From NCBI GenBank assembly GCA_022579005.1, contig MU401523.1, positions 62,001-126,000 on the forward strand: a stretch of DNA of 64,000 bases, given 5' to 3'. Made by a program: the position numbers and the translations under genes. The stretch is from Poronia punctata (lineage: Eukaryota > Ascomycota > Sordariomycetes > Xylariales > Xylariaceae). Within the stretch, counting starts at the first letter, position 1. Every line of letters begins with the position of its first letter. Of this stretch, positions 1 to 11,724 are shown one piece after another. The notes beneath the pieces were generated by a model. That model did no database searches. It was given only the letters and a program-made list of their open reading frames with translations, and was not told where the DNA came from.

Positions 1-810
1 GCCGGCAAATTACTCATCTACAACGTCTTCCTGCGCGGCGCCGCTTGTACCGTCAACGACATTCTCGATCGCGACTACGACAGGCAAGTGGCGCGGTGCA
101 AGAACAGACCCGTGGCCCGAGGTGCGGTTACACCTGCGCAAGCATACGTTTGGTACTTCCTGCAGACGCTGGGGGCTGGCGCGGCCATTACACTGCTACC
201 TAACCCGATGGTGATGCTTGCGTACGCGGTCCCCATACAACTCGCCGTCAGTCTGTATCCTCTGGGAAAGCGCGTCACGGACTTCCCGCAATTAGTCCTT
301 AGCGCACCGATCGCCGGAGGCATCCTCATGGCTGCTGCTGCTATCGGGGTAGACCCCTTTGTTACGCCCGCGACGGCGGCTGCTACCGCGTCGCTATTCA
401 TGTCTCACTATATCTGGACGACGATTTTCGATTACGTCAACGCCTGTCAGGACACGGCCGACGACATCAAGGCCGGTGTACGTAGCATGGCTGTGCTCTA
501 CCAGAATACAAACACGTTCATCTCGGCAATGGGGGCGGCTCAGGTTGGTTGCCTCGTTGCAACCGGCGTGCTGGCGGGCTTCTCGCCAATTTATTTCATT
601 GGTGCTGCGGGCGGAAACGCTCTTTGGTTGGCCGCCATGGTCAAGACAGTGAAAAGATCGAGACCGGACATATGCGCTTGGTGGTTCTCCTGGGGCGGCC
701 TGCTGGTGAGCGGGACGACGGCATTGGCTCTGCTGGCAGAGTGCATCGGCAATTCAGGGGATGTGGATCAGCTGCACGTGGAAGTGGAAAGGGGAGCCGC
801 TGAGCACTAA
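1..810 (+). CDS. UbiA-family prenyltransferase, 3' part (5' end off the window)
   Basis: The frame is open from base 1 and stops at 808-810 (TAA), so at least the last 269 residues are present. The UbiA signature is visible: an NDxxDxxxD motif (NDILDRDYD, encoded near 55-81) followed directly by the R-x-KNRPVARG segment, and the second Asp-rich motif QDTADDIKAG in the middle of the fragment. Alternating hydrophobic stretches fit the usual multi-helix membrane fold. The family transfers an isoprenoid diphosphate to an aromatic or other acceptor, with Mg2+ held by the two Asp motifs. Fungal members are either the mitochondrial Coq2/Cox10 type or secondary-metabolite enzymes. The nearby FAD oxidase and FAD monooxygenase favour the latter, but that is inference. 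No intron is seen in this part. The upstream exons and start lie outside the window. Confidence 0.88.
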   Translation, partial: AGKLLIYNVFLRGAACTVNDILDRDYDRQVARCKNRPVARGAVTPAQAYVWYFLQTLGAGAAITLLPNPMVMLAYAVPIQLAVSLYPLGKRVTDFPQLVLSAPIAGGILMAAAAIGVDPFVTPATAAATASLFMSHYIWTTIFDYVNACQDTADDIKAGVRSMAVLYQNTNTFISAMGAAQVGCLVATGVLAGFSPIYFIGAAGGNALWLAAMVKTVKRSRPDICAWWFSWGGLLVSGTTALALLAECIGNSGDVDQLHVEVERGAAEH

Positions 811-2873
811 AGACGCGCTCTATGCAGGCCATGCCATGCCATGCCATGCTACGTTTTTTCTCTACTATGCCATTTTGACGGAAAACAATATCACGACCCT
901 CGCTGCTATGGCTTCTCCGAACGGACCATGTCTCATTTGTCAGGTCAGATGATGGAACGAATGCGGCGCGGAATTCACATTATTTACTGGAGTCAAGGAT
1001 TTTTTTGATTACCTCCTCGATCTACCAACTCCGGTTTTCTAAATTCCGCTTATTCCGCTCGTTCCGATGAAAACAATCTGCTATTTTTCCTACAGGATCC
1101 TTATGATACCCCGATATACATAGTACAAAGAAATAGATTAGATAATGTGAAACTGAAGATACAGATGCCCCCAAAAAAACAATCATTAAACTTGATATGG
1201 TATGAGTATATACCCAGCGTGCTCATCTCCTAGAAAAACATGGTGGTTTTTTGCTGTCTTATTCTAATGGCGCCAGAATGCACGAAATGCCCTGAAAAAA
1301 GATGGCAACAGCCAACAACGTCGGAAGCTTGATTGTCCACTGAGGGAGATTAGATGCGCCGCCCATTTACAGGGGGCCCTTGTAGTGGGCTGATGCCAGC
1401 TCTGAACATCAGCTCCTTCTTCTTCTTCTCCCTCTGTTTGCATTTTGGTCCCGACCCCCACCTGCCTGCAACAACATGGTACTTCTCCAACCAAAGTGTT
1501 TCAAGAGCTATTTCTGTTACAAATTACCTTATCCTTTTGTGTCCCTTTGCATCATTGTGACCGATCAAAAATCGGCCGGTGAAAAAGGTAGACAGAGATT
1601 GCAAAGGCTTGTTATTGTTGTTGTTGTTATTAGTCCTGGGCAACGGTGAGACATTTTTATTTACGATACGTGGAGTACCTAATCGAATAGAAATGTATTT
1701 TTGCAACAGGTTGGTTAGTTTGAAGTAGGTAGGGAGGTCACCTGCCCGGAAGAGCTGAGCTGTTGGTTTAGACAATTACCTAACACTCAAAACGGACGCA
1801 AAGCATTCAACATTTGTCTCGTCGATGTATGTCCCTGGTGCAAATACTATGAGAATATTCAAGCTTCACTCTGTTGGCTGCAGCCTGTATGATAGGTAGG
1901 GATGTCAGGGTAGATGCTTCAAGTTCCACAGGTTACAGAGCTACCTACCATACCGGGTAGGCGACAAGTAGGTAGCAAGGGCCCGCACTCGGCTTCCATA
2001 ACAGATTAACTTTTATTACTTGCAAAAGAGATCCTGTGCTCATGGATGGAGGATGATGGTTGGTACATATCACGTATTACCTGACTAGGCCAATCACTAC
2101 ATATGTAAAGTACATCGGCTATAAGCGAAAGGACGTTCGATTTCTTTCACCTTTCCACTATGTCTACATAGCTTCCACCCTCTAGGTTAACCGAGGAAAA
2201 TCTCACCGTCATGACACTACCACGTAGCTGCTGAGCTCAGTAAATTGTACGCGTCAGTCCTATGTAGGCTGACTGACCTCTAGTTACACGTAGGAGCAAT
2301 AGGCGGGATACTTTATCCTATGTGCGAGTACTTTCAACCTAACCTAATCAAATGAGCTTACTCGCCCTGGGCAGAGCTTGTTTCCAGGTTGCGGAGTTGA
2401 TTGGCACTTTTGCCACTAATGGCGCAGGTGAGAGGAGAAGGGAGATACAGTTATATGCAGACTGGAAATAGTTATCAAGGTGATCTTGTAGGTACCGTAA
2501 CATAAAGTACCTACCTACCTACTTATGTACCTTACGTACAATTACACTCAGTCTGTTGCGCGCCGTTGTACGATTGTACGACGTGGTTCCACAAGCCCCG
2601 GCCAAGGCAACTTAGCAAGTACCTTCGGTCTCGCCTTCCTTGATTCAGCTGGCTCTCCACGTGTCCGGGTTGCTTTTATACATCCCCGGCTTGAAACGGG
2701 GCTTGTTTATGGGGTTGCCCTGCATCCTTATTCGATATAGGCAATCATATTTATGTCTGTAGTCTGAAACGACTCTGCATGCGCCTTTATATTAATAACT
2801 ACCCAACAGTCGACATGGCTTTCCCTCCCATGCGATCTTGATTGTCTCAAGACTTGACCACACACGCACCAAA
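811..2873. other. Intergenic, no gene seen
   Basis: There is no frame with coding character and a plausible ATG. The stretch holds a GCCATGCCATGCCATGC short repeat just after the prenyltransferase stop (829-848) and a run of TTGTTGTTGTTGTTG near 1610-1630. From about 1720 on there are many TAGGTAGG/TACCTACC strings, notably 2500-2525. The last 100 bases probably contain the promoter and leader of the oxidase gene that follows. Confidence 0.6.
2786..2797 (+). promoter_or_regulatory. TATA-like element upstream of the FAD-linked oxidase
   Basis: TTTATATTAATA lies about 80 bases before the ATG at 2874. Position and sequence fit a TATA-like core element, but A/T-rich words are common here, so support is weak. 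Confidence 0.25.
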
Positions 2874-4390
2874 ATGCGCCTAGGTCAGATCTTCATCGGC
2901 GCCGGCCTTTTCGGCGCCGGCCTGGGTAGATGCGGCTTAGTATGCGACAGTCTCGACGAAATTAGCAAATACCTATCGCCGCTCACCACCGCTCAATGTG
3001 GCGTGCCCAACCAGCGCTGGAGTGACTACGCAGCACCGAATGCCAGCGCCATCTTCACCGTCGGCGACGAGAACGACGTTGCGCTCATTGCGAAAGGGGC
3101 CGTTAAGACCAACACCCCGTTCCTGCTCCAAAGCGGTGCCAATGGATGGGCGGACACGTTTGATCTCGGCCCCGGCGGTATCATCATCGATGTCTCTGGG
3201 CTGAAGAAGATCACGTTCAGCAAGGATAAAACAGCAGTGACTTTCCAGGCGGGCGTGACTAACGCCGAGATTATCGATGCCGCTTGGGCGAACAATGCAC
3301 GAGTCTCGGTGAGCACCTGCAACTGTGTCAGTCTCCTGGGAGCCACGCTCGGCGGCGGATTGAGCAGGACGCAAGGTGTCTATGGTCTCAATGTCGACCA
3401 GCTCACCAGCATGAACATCGTCACGGCCGACGGCACGAAAAAAACCATCACCGCCAAGAACGAGCCGGACTTATGGTGGGCTATGAGAGGTGCGGGGGCC
3501 AACTTTGGCATCGTCACCTCGGCCACTTACAAGAGCACTCCCATACCCCAGGCCAAGAACACGGCATGGACCGGACCGGTCATCTTCGACCAGAGCCAGC
3601 TTGAAAAGGTCATTGCCGCGATGGACAAGCTCGTGTTGGAACCGGAAATGCAGATGGACATCTACTTCACCCTCTCCCCTCTCGACGGTAAGCCGGCCGT
3701 CCTCACCTTGCCATTCTATCTCGGCAACGAGGCGACAGGGCGGAAGAAGTTTGCTTCCATCCTCAAACTCAAGCCCGTCTACGAGGCTACGGAGGTGATC
3801 CCCTACAATACGTGGAACTCGGCCGGCGACGCGTTTTGCATCGACGGCGGCCGGAAACCCTCCTACACAGTCGGCCTCAAGAAGCTGGACCCGGCCACGT
3901 GGCGGAAGGCCTGGAACGAGTACTACAACTTCTACACGACGTACCCCGAGGCCAACCAGACGCTCGTGCTGAGTGAGTGCTACTCGAATACCAAGGATGC
4001 GAAGTCGGTCAAGAACGACGGCACCGCATCGTATCCACACCGGGACGTCAAGTGCCACGCCATCGCCATCCCGTGGTATACCAGCCCGAGCCTCGACGCC
4101 ACGGCCATACAGTTTGGCGAGAAGATTAGAAGCTTGTTTACAAAAACGGCAGGAACACTGAAACCTCAATCGTACGTGAAGTATCTTTCTTTCCATTTTT
4201 TCCCTTTCCATGGCGCGCACCTAGCATATGACTTCACGTATACTAATTCCGGTCTTTCTTCAGCTACATTAATTTCGCCCACGGTGACGAGCCTTTATCC
4301 CAGATCTACGGCAACAGCCTACAAAAGCTACAAAAGCTAAAGTCCAAATACGATCCGAAGAAGAGATTCAACCAATGGTTCACGTTGTAA
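2874..4390 (+). CDS. Secreted FAD-linked oxidoreductase, berberine-bridge-enzyme (BBE) type
   Basis: Two exons, 2874-4171 and 4264-4390, give 474 aa. The intron has a GTACGT donor and a CAG acceptor, and joining restores SYINFAHGDEP and the C-terminal KKRFNQWF of the BBE domain. The open frame runs up to a TTG at 2838, but the ATG at 2874 (context CCAAAATGCG) begins a hydrophobic signal-peptide-like stretch (about 1-20). Domains are an N-terminal FAD-binding (PCMH-type) fold at about 50-230 and a BBE C-terminal segment. Family members oxidise secreted or pathway substrates with FAD that is often bicovalent. Here the Cys side is kept (C149 before LGATLGGG), but the usual His of the GGH motif is Asn (N90 in SGANGWA), so attachment is probably through Cys only or non-covalent. 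It lies between the prenyltransferase and an FAD monooxygenase and may be a tailoring enzyme; the substrate is unknown. Confidence 0.92.
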
Positions 4391-5262
4391 AAAAACAAAA
4401 TAAAGAAGGAAAAACTGTCTAAATCCGCCAAGATGGGCTGGCCTCGCTGGGCATCTTCTAAGCGAGGGCGCGTGACCTACCAACTCCCTGTTTTGGAACC
4501 CTGTCCTACGTATAATAGAGTGTAATATCAATATCTAACGTGTACTTGAAAAGATGATAATAACAAACAAACCCCCCCCCCCCCCGCGATAAGAATATAA
4601 AGCATCATGCTGCATGTCGCTAAACTTGACGTTTATCTCTTGGACTTCAATATCCAAGTACTACGAGTAAACAATCCGGGTACCCGAACGCGGTAAGGAG
4701 AGAAAGAACGCAAAGATAGGGGGTTCGAATGATGATCATTAACTTGACAGAATGTGATGGCCTTTTTCAGCATGCAAGCAAAGGGAATAGTACCTTGCCC
4801 TAGATCAACACATTTCGTGCATTTGATGCGCTCGTCTTGGTAACCTATCCATGTTCTTTCTCCAACCTTTTTGCGGACGTACTTCTCCAACTTTAATCTC
4901 TTTTTACATACCTGCCCTGCCACCCGTAAGTTGGACTAGATATTAGATAGATACCTAATACAATACTCGTACTAAAAAGGTCTCGGTTTTACCAGGAAAA
5001 TGCGTGGTTACGGCGTAGCAAAAAGTAGACTAGGTTCTGATACCTACTTGAAGGTTGGTGGAATGGTGTGGAATGGTGGGATTCCTTTTCAACAAGGATT
5101 GAATTGTGACTTGTAACTTGTACAATGACCTCACTTGACTTGACATGACTTGACCTACCATGGCTAAGGTACATACTTTACCTGGCGATTCGAAAGATAT
5201 AGTCTTGCGCCCGTCTGAATCTCTACCTCATCAAGAACCAGGGGTAAGGTCAGGCAGGTAGC

Positions 5263-5284
5263 GTACATGTACATGTACATGTAC
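5263..5284. repeat. Microsatellite (GTACAT)n
   Basis: GTACAT is repeated more than three times in a row and is self-complementary, so it reads the same on both strands. It lies in non-coding DNA. Confidence 0.9.
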
Positions 5285-5394
5285 AGGCAACCTACTTACT
5301 TACCCTAACCTACATACATATACACAAATCGTACAAGTTTGATTCATCACTACCTACTCGTATGGACTTATCCTACCTATCTTTTTCTCCTTGG

Positions 5395-5413
5395 AAAAAA
5401 AAAAAAAAAAAAA
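5395..5413. repeat. Poly-A tract, 19 nt
   Basis: Uninterrupted A-run in intergenic DNA. A T-run of similar length lies at 5980-5997. They are not close enough or flanked in a way that suggests one element. Confidence 0.85.
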
Positions 5414-5979
5414 GTCCCAGTCTAGCGTAGTCGGCGTAAGCCATCCAGCTAGGTTAAGCCAAATAAATAACTTACTTACCTACTTTCACAAGTCCAAGTC
5501 TAAAACCTAACCTAGGGCTTAGCTATAGCCGAGACGAAACCCATTCAAGACCCGAGACAAGAATCCAGGCCAGAAACTAATATTCTCATGAGTAGGTAAG
5601 GTAGTCTAATACCTAGTCTTTCATACCTACTTACCTGTTACTACCCCGCGTTACCCGCGAGATTAGATCAAAAACTAGTCTAGTCTAGAAAACATGGAAA
5701 TGGGAAACCCCTGTAAAATATAGTAATAGTAAGAAGTCTCCAACTTTATCTTACTACGATATAGATCGCTTACGTCTTTTACCTACCTATTCTAGAATAT
5801 GCCAAGGCTTTTTAACGAGGAGCTTATTACCGGTTTGGGGAAAGGGTGGAGGAGGCAGGAAACCCTGCTTTTACATATGTTCGATTTCAATAGAGAGCTA
5901 CAGTCTACCTAATTACCGTACCTATTGTTACAACAAGTAAATATCGGTTGCAAGTGGTAAATCATAGACTTTAAATCCC

Positions 5980-5997
5980 TTTTTTTTTTTTTTTTTT
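5980..5997. repeat. Poly-T tract, 18 nt
   Basis: Uninterrupted T-run in the same gene-free interval, followed by AGCTAGGTTAGGTTGG. Confidence 0.85.
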
Positions 5998-6867
5998 AGC
6001 TAGGTTAGGTTGGCCTGTTGGTCCAAGATGTTTTACGCGACGTTATTCTCTTGTACGTGTAGATGGACAATATAGAGGTAATAGAGATGACCCCTTGTTT
6101 AGTCCCTAACCTAGGGCCTACGGTGCAAAATATATCACTTGCATGTCGCCTACTTACTTGTATTACTCGTAGGTAGATCATCCCTGGTCGGGTAGTAATA
6201 ACAGGGGTCTTGATATTTACGCATGCCCTTTTGGGTTGTTGGTATCGTGAGATATTGATGCTGACAGCCGCTTTCAGTGTGTTACAATAGGGATCGGAGA
6301 TAGGAGAAGCAATGAATAAGTACTCGTATCACCTACGTGTACTACTGTAGTAGTTACACTATCGAAAGAAAAATCGCCGTGTCGATCCGCGGCTTCTTCA
6401 GGTACCGGACTGTCGGCGTCAGGGTCTTGTGGTGTTGTGATGGGTCATTTGTGATGAGTCCTATTTGTCCATTTTAGGTGAGACACAAGCGTGGTATTAT
6501 TCGTAGATAGTATGCGGTCCGGATCGATTCACAATCTGGTACGCTTTCTAAGCGATTCCCTTGGCTGTAATCCCTTGCTTGCTTGTACTTGATGCGGCTC
6601 TGTCCGGGCTCACAGTAATTCATGACTTATTTTCCGGTTCGCTTTGTCGGGGGTCACTGTTGTCATAAACTGAGTGAATGTGAGGTGCTGCAAAGCTAAA
6701 TTGGCATGGATTAGTCTAATCTAGTATTGTTTGGTTTCGCTAAAGGACTGCCGGACCGATTGAGGCCACGATGGTCATTTACACTCGGAGCTGTCGCGTA
6801 AAAGTGCAATCGCGCCGGTGCACTAGACTAGGTAGACATGGGACACGTGCCCCCCTTTTCGTTGCCA

Positions 6868-8378
6868 TCACGTCTGCGCCTTGTCTTTGGAGTCCCAGTA
6901 CTTCTCCCAGGCTGCATTGGCCGTCTTGGTCGCGTCGAAACCCCAGAGCCACTCCTGGAAAAAGGGGTCGGCGAGCGGGTTTGGATACCCGACCGTAGGC
7001 GTCTCGTGGAGAAACTGTCTGTCACGCTCGTCCTTTACGGGCCCATCGGGCATCTGCCATAGCTCACCCGTCTTCAGGGTCGCTCTGATGACATGTCCTG
7101 TGCGCTCCTTGCGTAGACGTTGGTAGATGTCTAGGGCGGTGCGTATCTGTTGCTTATTCTGCGCCTTGCCCAGCACGTGTGCGAGGGTGGCGACCGACTC
7201 GATGCCTGCGGCTGCCCCTTGTCCTCTTGGAAGATTGTCAGCTTGTCGATCTAGACCGAACACCGGTCCCGAAAAAAGGGATGGGGCGGGGAAGGGAAAG
7301 AGTTGGTATGGGTAGAACTTACAGATATGGGAGACCCCTATGTGCCGCATCACCTACTATGCAAAACCTACCTTTGTCGTCAACCCATCGGGTTTTATCG
7401 TCATCTACTTGAGGCTCAAAAAACATCCACCGTAGACAATCCGTGCCTAGGCTGAGGATCTCGCGCAGGTCCGGTTCCCAGGCTCCAAGCTTGGCGCGGA
7501 ATTCATCCAAGTCGACCGTCTGCGCGCCGTAGAAAATATCCTCGGCCCGCTTCGAGTATGGCCAAGTGAAGGCGATGTTGAAGGTCCCGTCCAGCCCGTA
7601 TGTGACGGCCTCGCATTCCGGCCCCAGCCAGACGATGATGTTTGGCTCCTCGAGCAGGTAACGCAGATGAGGTCTGGCGAGGATATCTTGCTCCTTGATC
7701 AGGATGCGGTGGACTAGCTTACCATGAGGAACCGCCTTCGGCTTATACCCCATCAATGCCGAGCGGACAACCGACTCGCCTCCGTCCGCGCCGATGAAGA
7801 GATCGGCACGGATCGTCTCCGCCGAGTCGGCCAATCTCAAAGTACCGTTGGCGAGATCAACGCCATCTACGTTTATCTTGATCCCGTGCCTGACTTTCAC
7901 CCCAATTGCGACGGCCTCGTCATAAAGCACCTGTCGGAGATGGGCACGGTGCAGGGTAAGTAAAGGGGCACCGTATTTACGGGCTGGTTCCCGAAGATCC
8001 TGCTTATGAAGCACCTGTCCGGTATTGTATGCCTTTAAGACGATAGATGATGGCACGATGGACTTGGCCATCATCTTCTCGAATACGCCTACTTCTTGCA
8101 GCACCTTGACTGCATTGGGATGCAGTTGGATTCCTGCGCCGGTATGTAGTAGTAGGTTAGTCTACTTTAGCTGCGAGCTTCTCCTGATGTTTTACAAGTT
8201 GCGCAAAAGGAGCAAGGAGCAAGGAGCCCGGACTTACAGTTTGTAGTGTCGCATCGCGTTCGAGAACTGTCACATTGAAGCCTTGGCGACGAAGGAGGAT
8301 GCCGCCAGCGAGACCGACGACGCCGCCTCCGATAATGCAGACGTCGAAGTTGGACTGGAACTCAGGGGCCGCACACAT
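6868..8378 (-). CDS. FAD-dependent monooxygenase (salicylate-hydroxylase-like aromatic hydroxylase family)
   Basis: Exons on the minus strand are 8378-8238, 8161-7323 and 7225-6868, about 445 aa. The ATG at 8378 is used; the open frame above it starts only at GTG. The N-terminus carries the Rossmann motif GGGVVG (about 17-22). The GADGG motif follows in the middle, and GDAAH plus GLPYLGQGAAAGIES near the end bind the FAD phosphates. Intron 2 (GTAAGT, AAG acceptor) joins LPYL to GQGAAAG cleanly. Intron 1 is less certain. A TAG acceptor at 8164-8162 keeps the frame but adds about six residues (TNLLLH) before TGAGIQLHPN, while the CAG at 8136-8134 shifts the frame. The family hydroxylates or epoxidises aromatic or polyketide-derived substrates using NAD(P)H and O2. 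It converges on the BBE oxidase and probably belongs to the same pathway; that link is inference. Confidence 0.9.
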
Positions 8379-11300
8379 GGTAACTTGCGCTAGAGTAGGT
8401 ACCTCACTCACGACTTACTAGGTACGAATAGGTTAGTCTGTAGGATGTTTGGGAAAGCGTGATGGGGTAATGATGTAATATAATAATGTGTTGCAGCACA
8501 GCAAGGGGAGGAGAGCGATGAAAAGGACGAGATGGGTCGGGACCGTTCAGAGATGGACGTCTCTCTACGTTAGCCGAATACGGATCGACGGTATGGGGGG
8601 GAAGCATCTACCTACATAGACTAGCGTCGACTTGGAATTGTGTCTGCCCACTTATCAAGGTGTGTGGCCTAACCTTATTATTATCTCCATCAGCGTCTAG
8701 CTCCAGACTAGTAAATAATAGGTGCCTATCTAGGCTTAGGTATGTTAAGTAATCAAGTTTTATCCATCGCTTATGTGGACTCGTGGACTCTCTCGTGGAT
8801 ATCTCATCGGTCGTATCTATGAATACTCGTATGTGCTCACATCTCGCCAGTGAAGGGATGATAACTACGCCTTTGATAATTTGCCATTCTAGGATGCTTC
8901 AAAAGGTCAGTTATGGTATATATACTTTATTTATGGGAATCACGGGGAGACACTGGGGAAGAAGTAGACTTCTGATCAGTCAGTAATACTATATATACGA
9001 GTAGACCTTATTATATATCTAGACTCTTCATACTCGTAGTCCCAATTCAGCAATCAGCACCCAGTTTGAAGAGGTTTCGGCCCTATTTACGACCTAGGTG
9101 TGCTCAGTCGCCGACCGACAAGCCAAGCTACCGAGCTACCAAGCTACCAAGCGATGTTATGGGCCGGGATAGTGTCTTAAGACTGGTCGAAGGTAGAGTC
9201 AATTCATCACCGCCGATCAGCTATGTTTTTTTCCTTTTTCCAACTATGTCGCCAGCCCGTTTTGTGGCTAACCAATATCTAAATAGCAAAATGTGAAATG
9301 CGGTACAGCCGCACTGAAAAAAGAGTGACCCAACCCAGGACGATGGGAATACGGAATAGATGCCGAGCCGAGAGACAAAGGAACGAGGGAGGAGTTTACC
9401 GCGCAAGTCCCGCGCAAAAGCCTGGGCCCAACCAACAGCCATCAGCAAGCGCTTACGATTACAGAACGCGAACTAGCTAGTGGCATAGCGCACGGCCACC
9501 AATCCTCCACATCCCTCAAATCGCTTGGGCGACGTGTGATGAAGATGAGGCCATCTTTAGGTATGGTACTTTGTTTGTTGTAAGACAAGAAATACGTGTA
9601 CACGTACGAGAAGGTAGAGAACGTAGGTTGATGATATAATCTGTGCAATATACCTAGGCACATACGGACATAGTAGGTAAGTAACTTAGGTCAGGTCGTA
9701 CCTGCCCTATAGTGCTTACAAGGATACGAAATGCGTTTTTCTCCTTGACGTTCTCGAACACCCTCCATGTCGTGTAGCATTTCGTTCTCCGCGAATGTGA
9801 CAAATAAAAACAACGATGCAACCCTCCAAGGTGGTAGCGACATGTTCGCTACAATGCATAATCACCGGTGCTGCATCTTTCGTTTCGAAGCAGTTTTAGA
9901 CCCTTTTTATTAAACTCTTCAAGTACGTACCTAACCTAGGTAGTTGATACCAATAGAAATACCCCTCAACTTTAATTCCCACCGGGTTAGGTTAGGTTAG
10001 GTAGGTATGTGTTCAATGTGCTGGAAATAAGGTTAAAACAGGTTTCAGCTTATTATCAACTTCACCGCTAGGTTATGCTTTTTGATTTGTTGGCGACCTC
10101 CAACCAAAGCCACTATCCGACCGTCCGGCTCATCAACATCAGCACCAAGCTACTGCTGGCATCACCGCCCGCCCCTCTCAGGCCGCCGCCCTCTTCTAGG
10201 ACCATTTCTCTTTCTTTAACCGCCTCCATAAAATCCTGTTCACGACTACAAAGTACCTATCAATCTCCCGTTTTCCCTCCCAGTCAAAGCTTGGTCTAGG
10301 CTTAGGCCGGGCTTGGAGTAAGCTTTGGTGCTTGGCTTTCCTATGCCTACGAAAAGCCAAGCCACCACCGCCATCATCCCCAATTCAAGACCCGATGCGG
10401 TGGTGTAGCATCGTGTGCCGATCGTGCTACTTTTACAATTCCATCTAACGTAGGTACCTAACCTAGCAGATCCATACATACCATTACCCACAGAGAGTAC
10501 AAAGCAAAGTAGCATCAACACAGCGTCTTACCATTCTCGGCAGACACGTGTGTGACAGTAATGTGATCTACTTGATCGAGCAGATATTACTCCGATACCA
10601 AGATAATTCGCTGACCTTGTGATGTCTTTTACTTACTACTCCTACGAGTACAAGGTGTATATATCACAGAGGCAACATGCAACGACGTTTCTTTTGAGAG
10701 AGGACTACAGACACAGACTCACAGAGTCGGTCTAATGGGACACTCATCCTTCAGTTATCTAGACTAAACCTAGGTACTCAAAGTCAAGCGATGGAGGTCG
10801 GAATTCATACCTATCTGGGCAGAAGCAATTGCCATTGGCATCCTCTGGTTGCGCGCTCCTTTTCTTGACCCCTGCGTGGGGTTCGATCCCTGGTTTCGGC
10901 ACGGATGATGATGATACGCTGGCTGGCACCACCTACTGCTGGAGAATCACCTATTAAACCCTAGTCTAGTGAGAGAGACTATACCCAAAGATGATATCTT
11001 ACTAAGAATCCGACCTGTATCGGTGTGGTAGTCGTGTGTAATCTAGGTACCTGCCTACGTTACCTTGCTACCTACATACTCGTAACCCAGTTTGCTTGTC
11101 ACTTGGGGTACTGAGTAGATTCCCGAGTTCTAGGGTTGCTGGTGCCAGTGTGGACCGGGATCAGGATCAGGACAAATGACATCGACCCCGAAGCGCCCTG
11201 GAAGCACTCTGTTGATGATGTGCGGTGTTTCCTCTCGATAGGGCCTACCTAGGTTACCTGTACCTGCTTTTGGCCTTGGCTATCATTTAGGTGTAGGTAT

Positions 11301-11724
11301 CTCATCTACATAGTCTCTACTTACCTACCCACGTCCTTCTTATACAACCCATAATCAACAGAAAGAGAGGAACACCCCCCCGCCACCGTTTCCACTTGTC
11401 TACCATACATACTATTGGTATATCGGTATCCTTCTCTTCAGAATGGCATGTTCGTTTTCTTAACAAAACCGGTGGAAGACCCCTTGCCAACCAGGCACCC
11501 CGATTGTTGTCAACAGTGCAGGTTCAGGCACAGGCGAGGGCAAAACGGCAGGCGCAGAAGTCTGCGTGTGTCTATGCCTTTGGAAATTCTTAGGAGAAAG
11601 TGCTTCAAATCGGTTCCGGGTGTTGGCCATCAGGACCTGCCCGTCGTCGAGATACTATAATACGTTATTAGCTATAAGAGCATACTAGGCCACCTCATCG
11701 GCCGTCCGAGTTTCATACGACAAA
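8379..11724. other. Intergenic, 3.3 kb without a supportable gene
   Basis: Only short open frames without family resemblance or splice support. Short motifs are dense: TACTCGTA-type octamers at 8824, 8996, 9031, 10643 and 11077, and ACCTAGGT at 9092, 9934, 10768 and 11247. It also holds the GTTAG array at about 9986. A B-box-like word GGTTCGATCCC at about 10870 has no tRNA around it. Confidence 0.55.
9986..10004. repeat. Short (GTTAG)n tandem, telomere-like
   Basis: Three perfect GTTAG units are followed by GTAGG. The unit resembles a TTAGG repeat rather than the common fungal TTAGGG. It is much too short to be a telomere. Confidence 0.7.

Larger units (their letters stand above)
4391..6867. 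other. Intergenic, gene-free, rich in short AT motifs
   Basis: No supportable gene. The region separates two convergent flavoenzyme genes, so both 3' ends lie here. It contains five copies of TACTCGTA/TACGAGTA (4662, 4964, 5355, 6164, 6321) and several TACCTACC and CTAACCTA strings. It also has a C-run at about 4572-4585, an A-run, a T-run and an ACATGT repeat. Confidence 0.6.

Noticed and set aside
6868..8378. Assignment of the monooxygenase as a meroterpenoid epoxidase
   Set aside because: The N-terminal motif (GGGVVGLAGG) differs from the GGSIAGLTLAH type of those epoxidases as I recall them, so only the broader family is claimed.
8379..8411. Upstream start of the FAD monooxygenase at 8411
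   Set aside because: It is a GTG; the ATG at 8378 gives the expected short leader before the Rossmann motif.
10850..10910. tRNA suggested by GGTTCGATCCC
   Set aside because: The T-stem fails after three pairs, and no acceptor, D-arm or anticodon arm is found.
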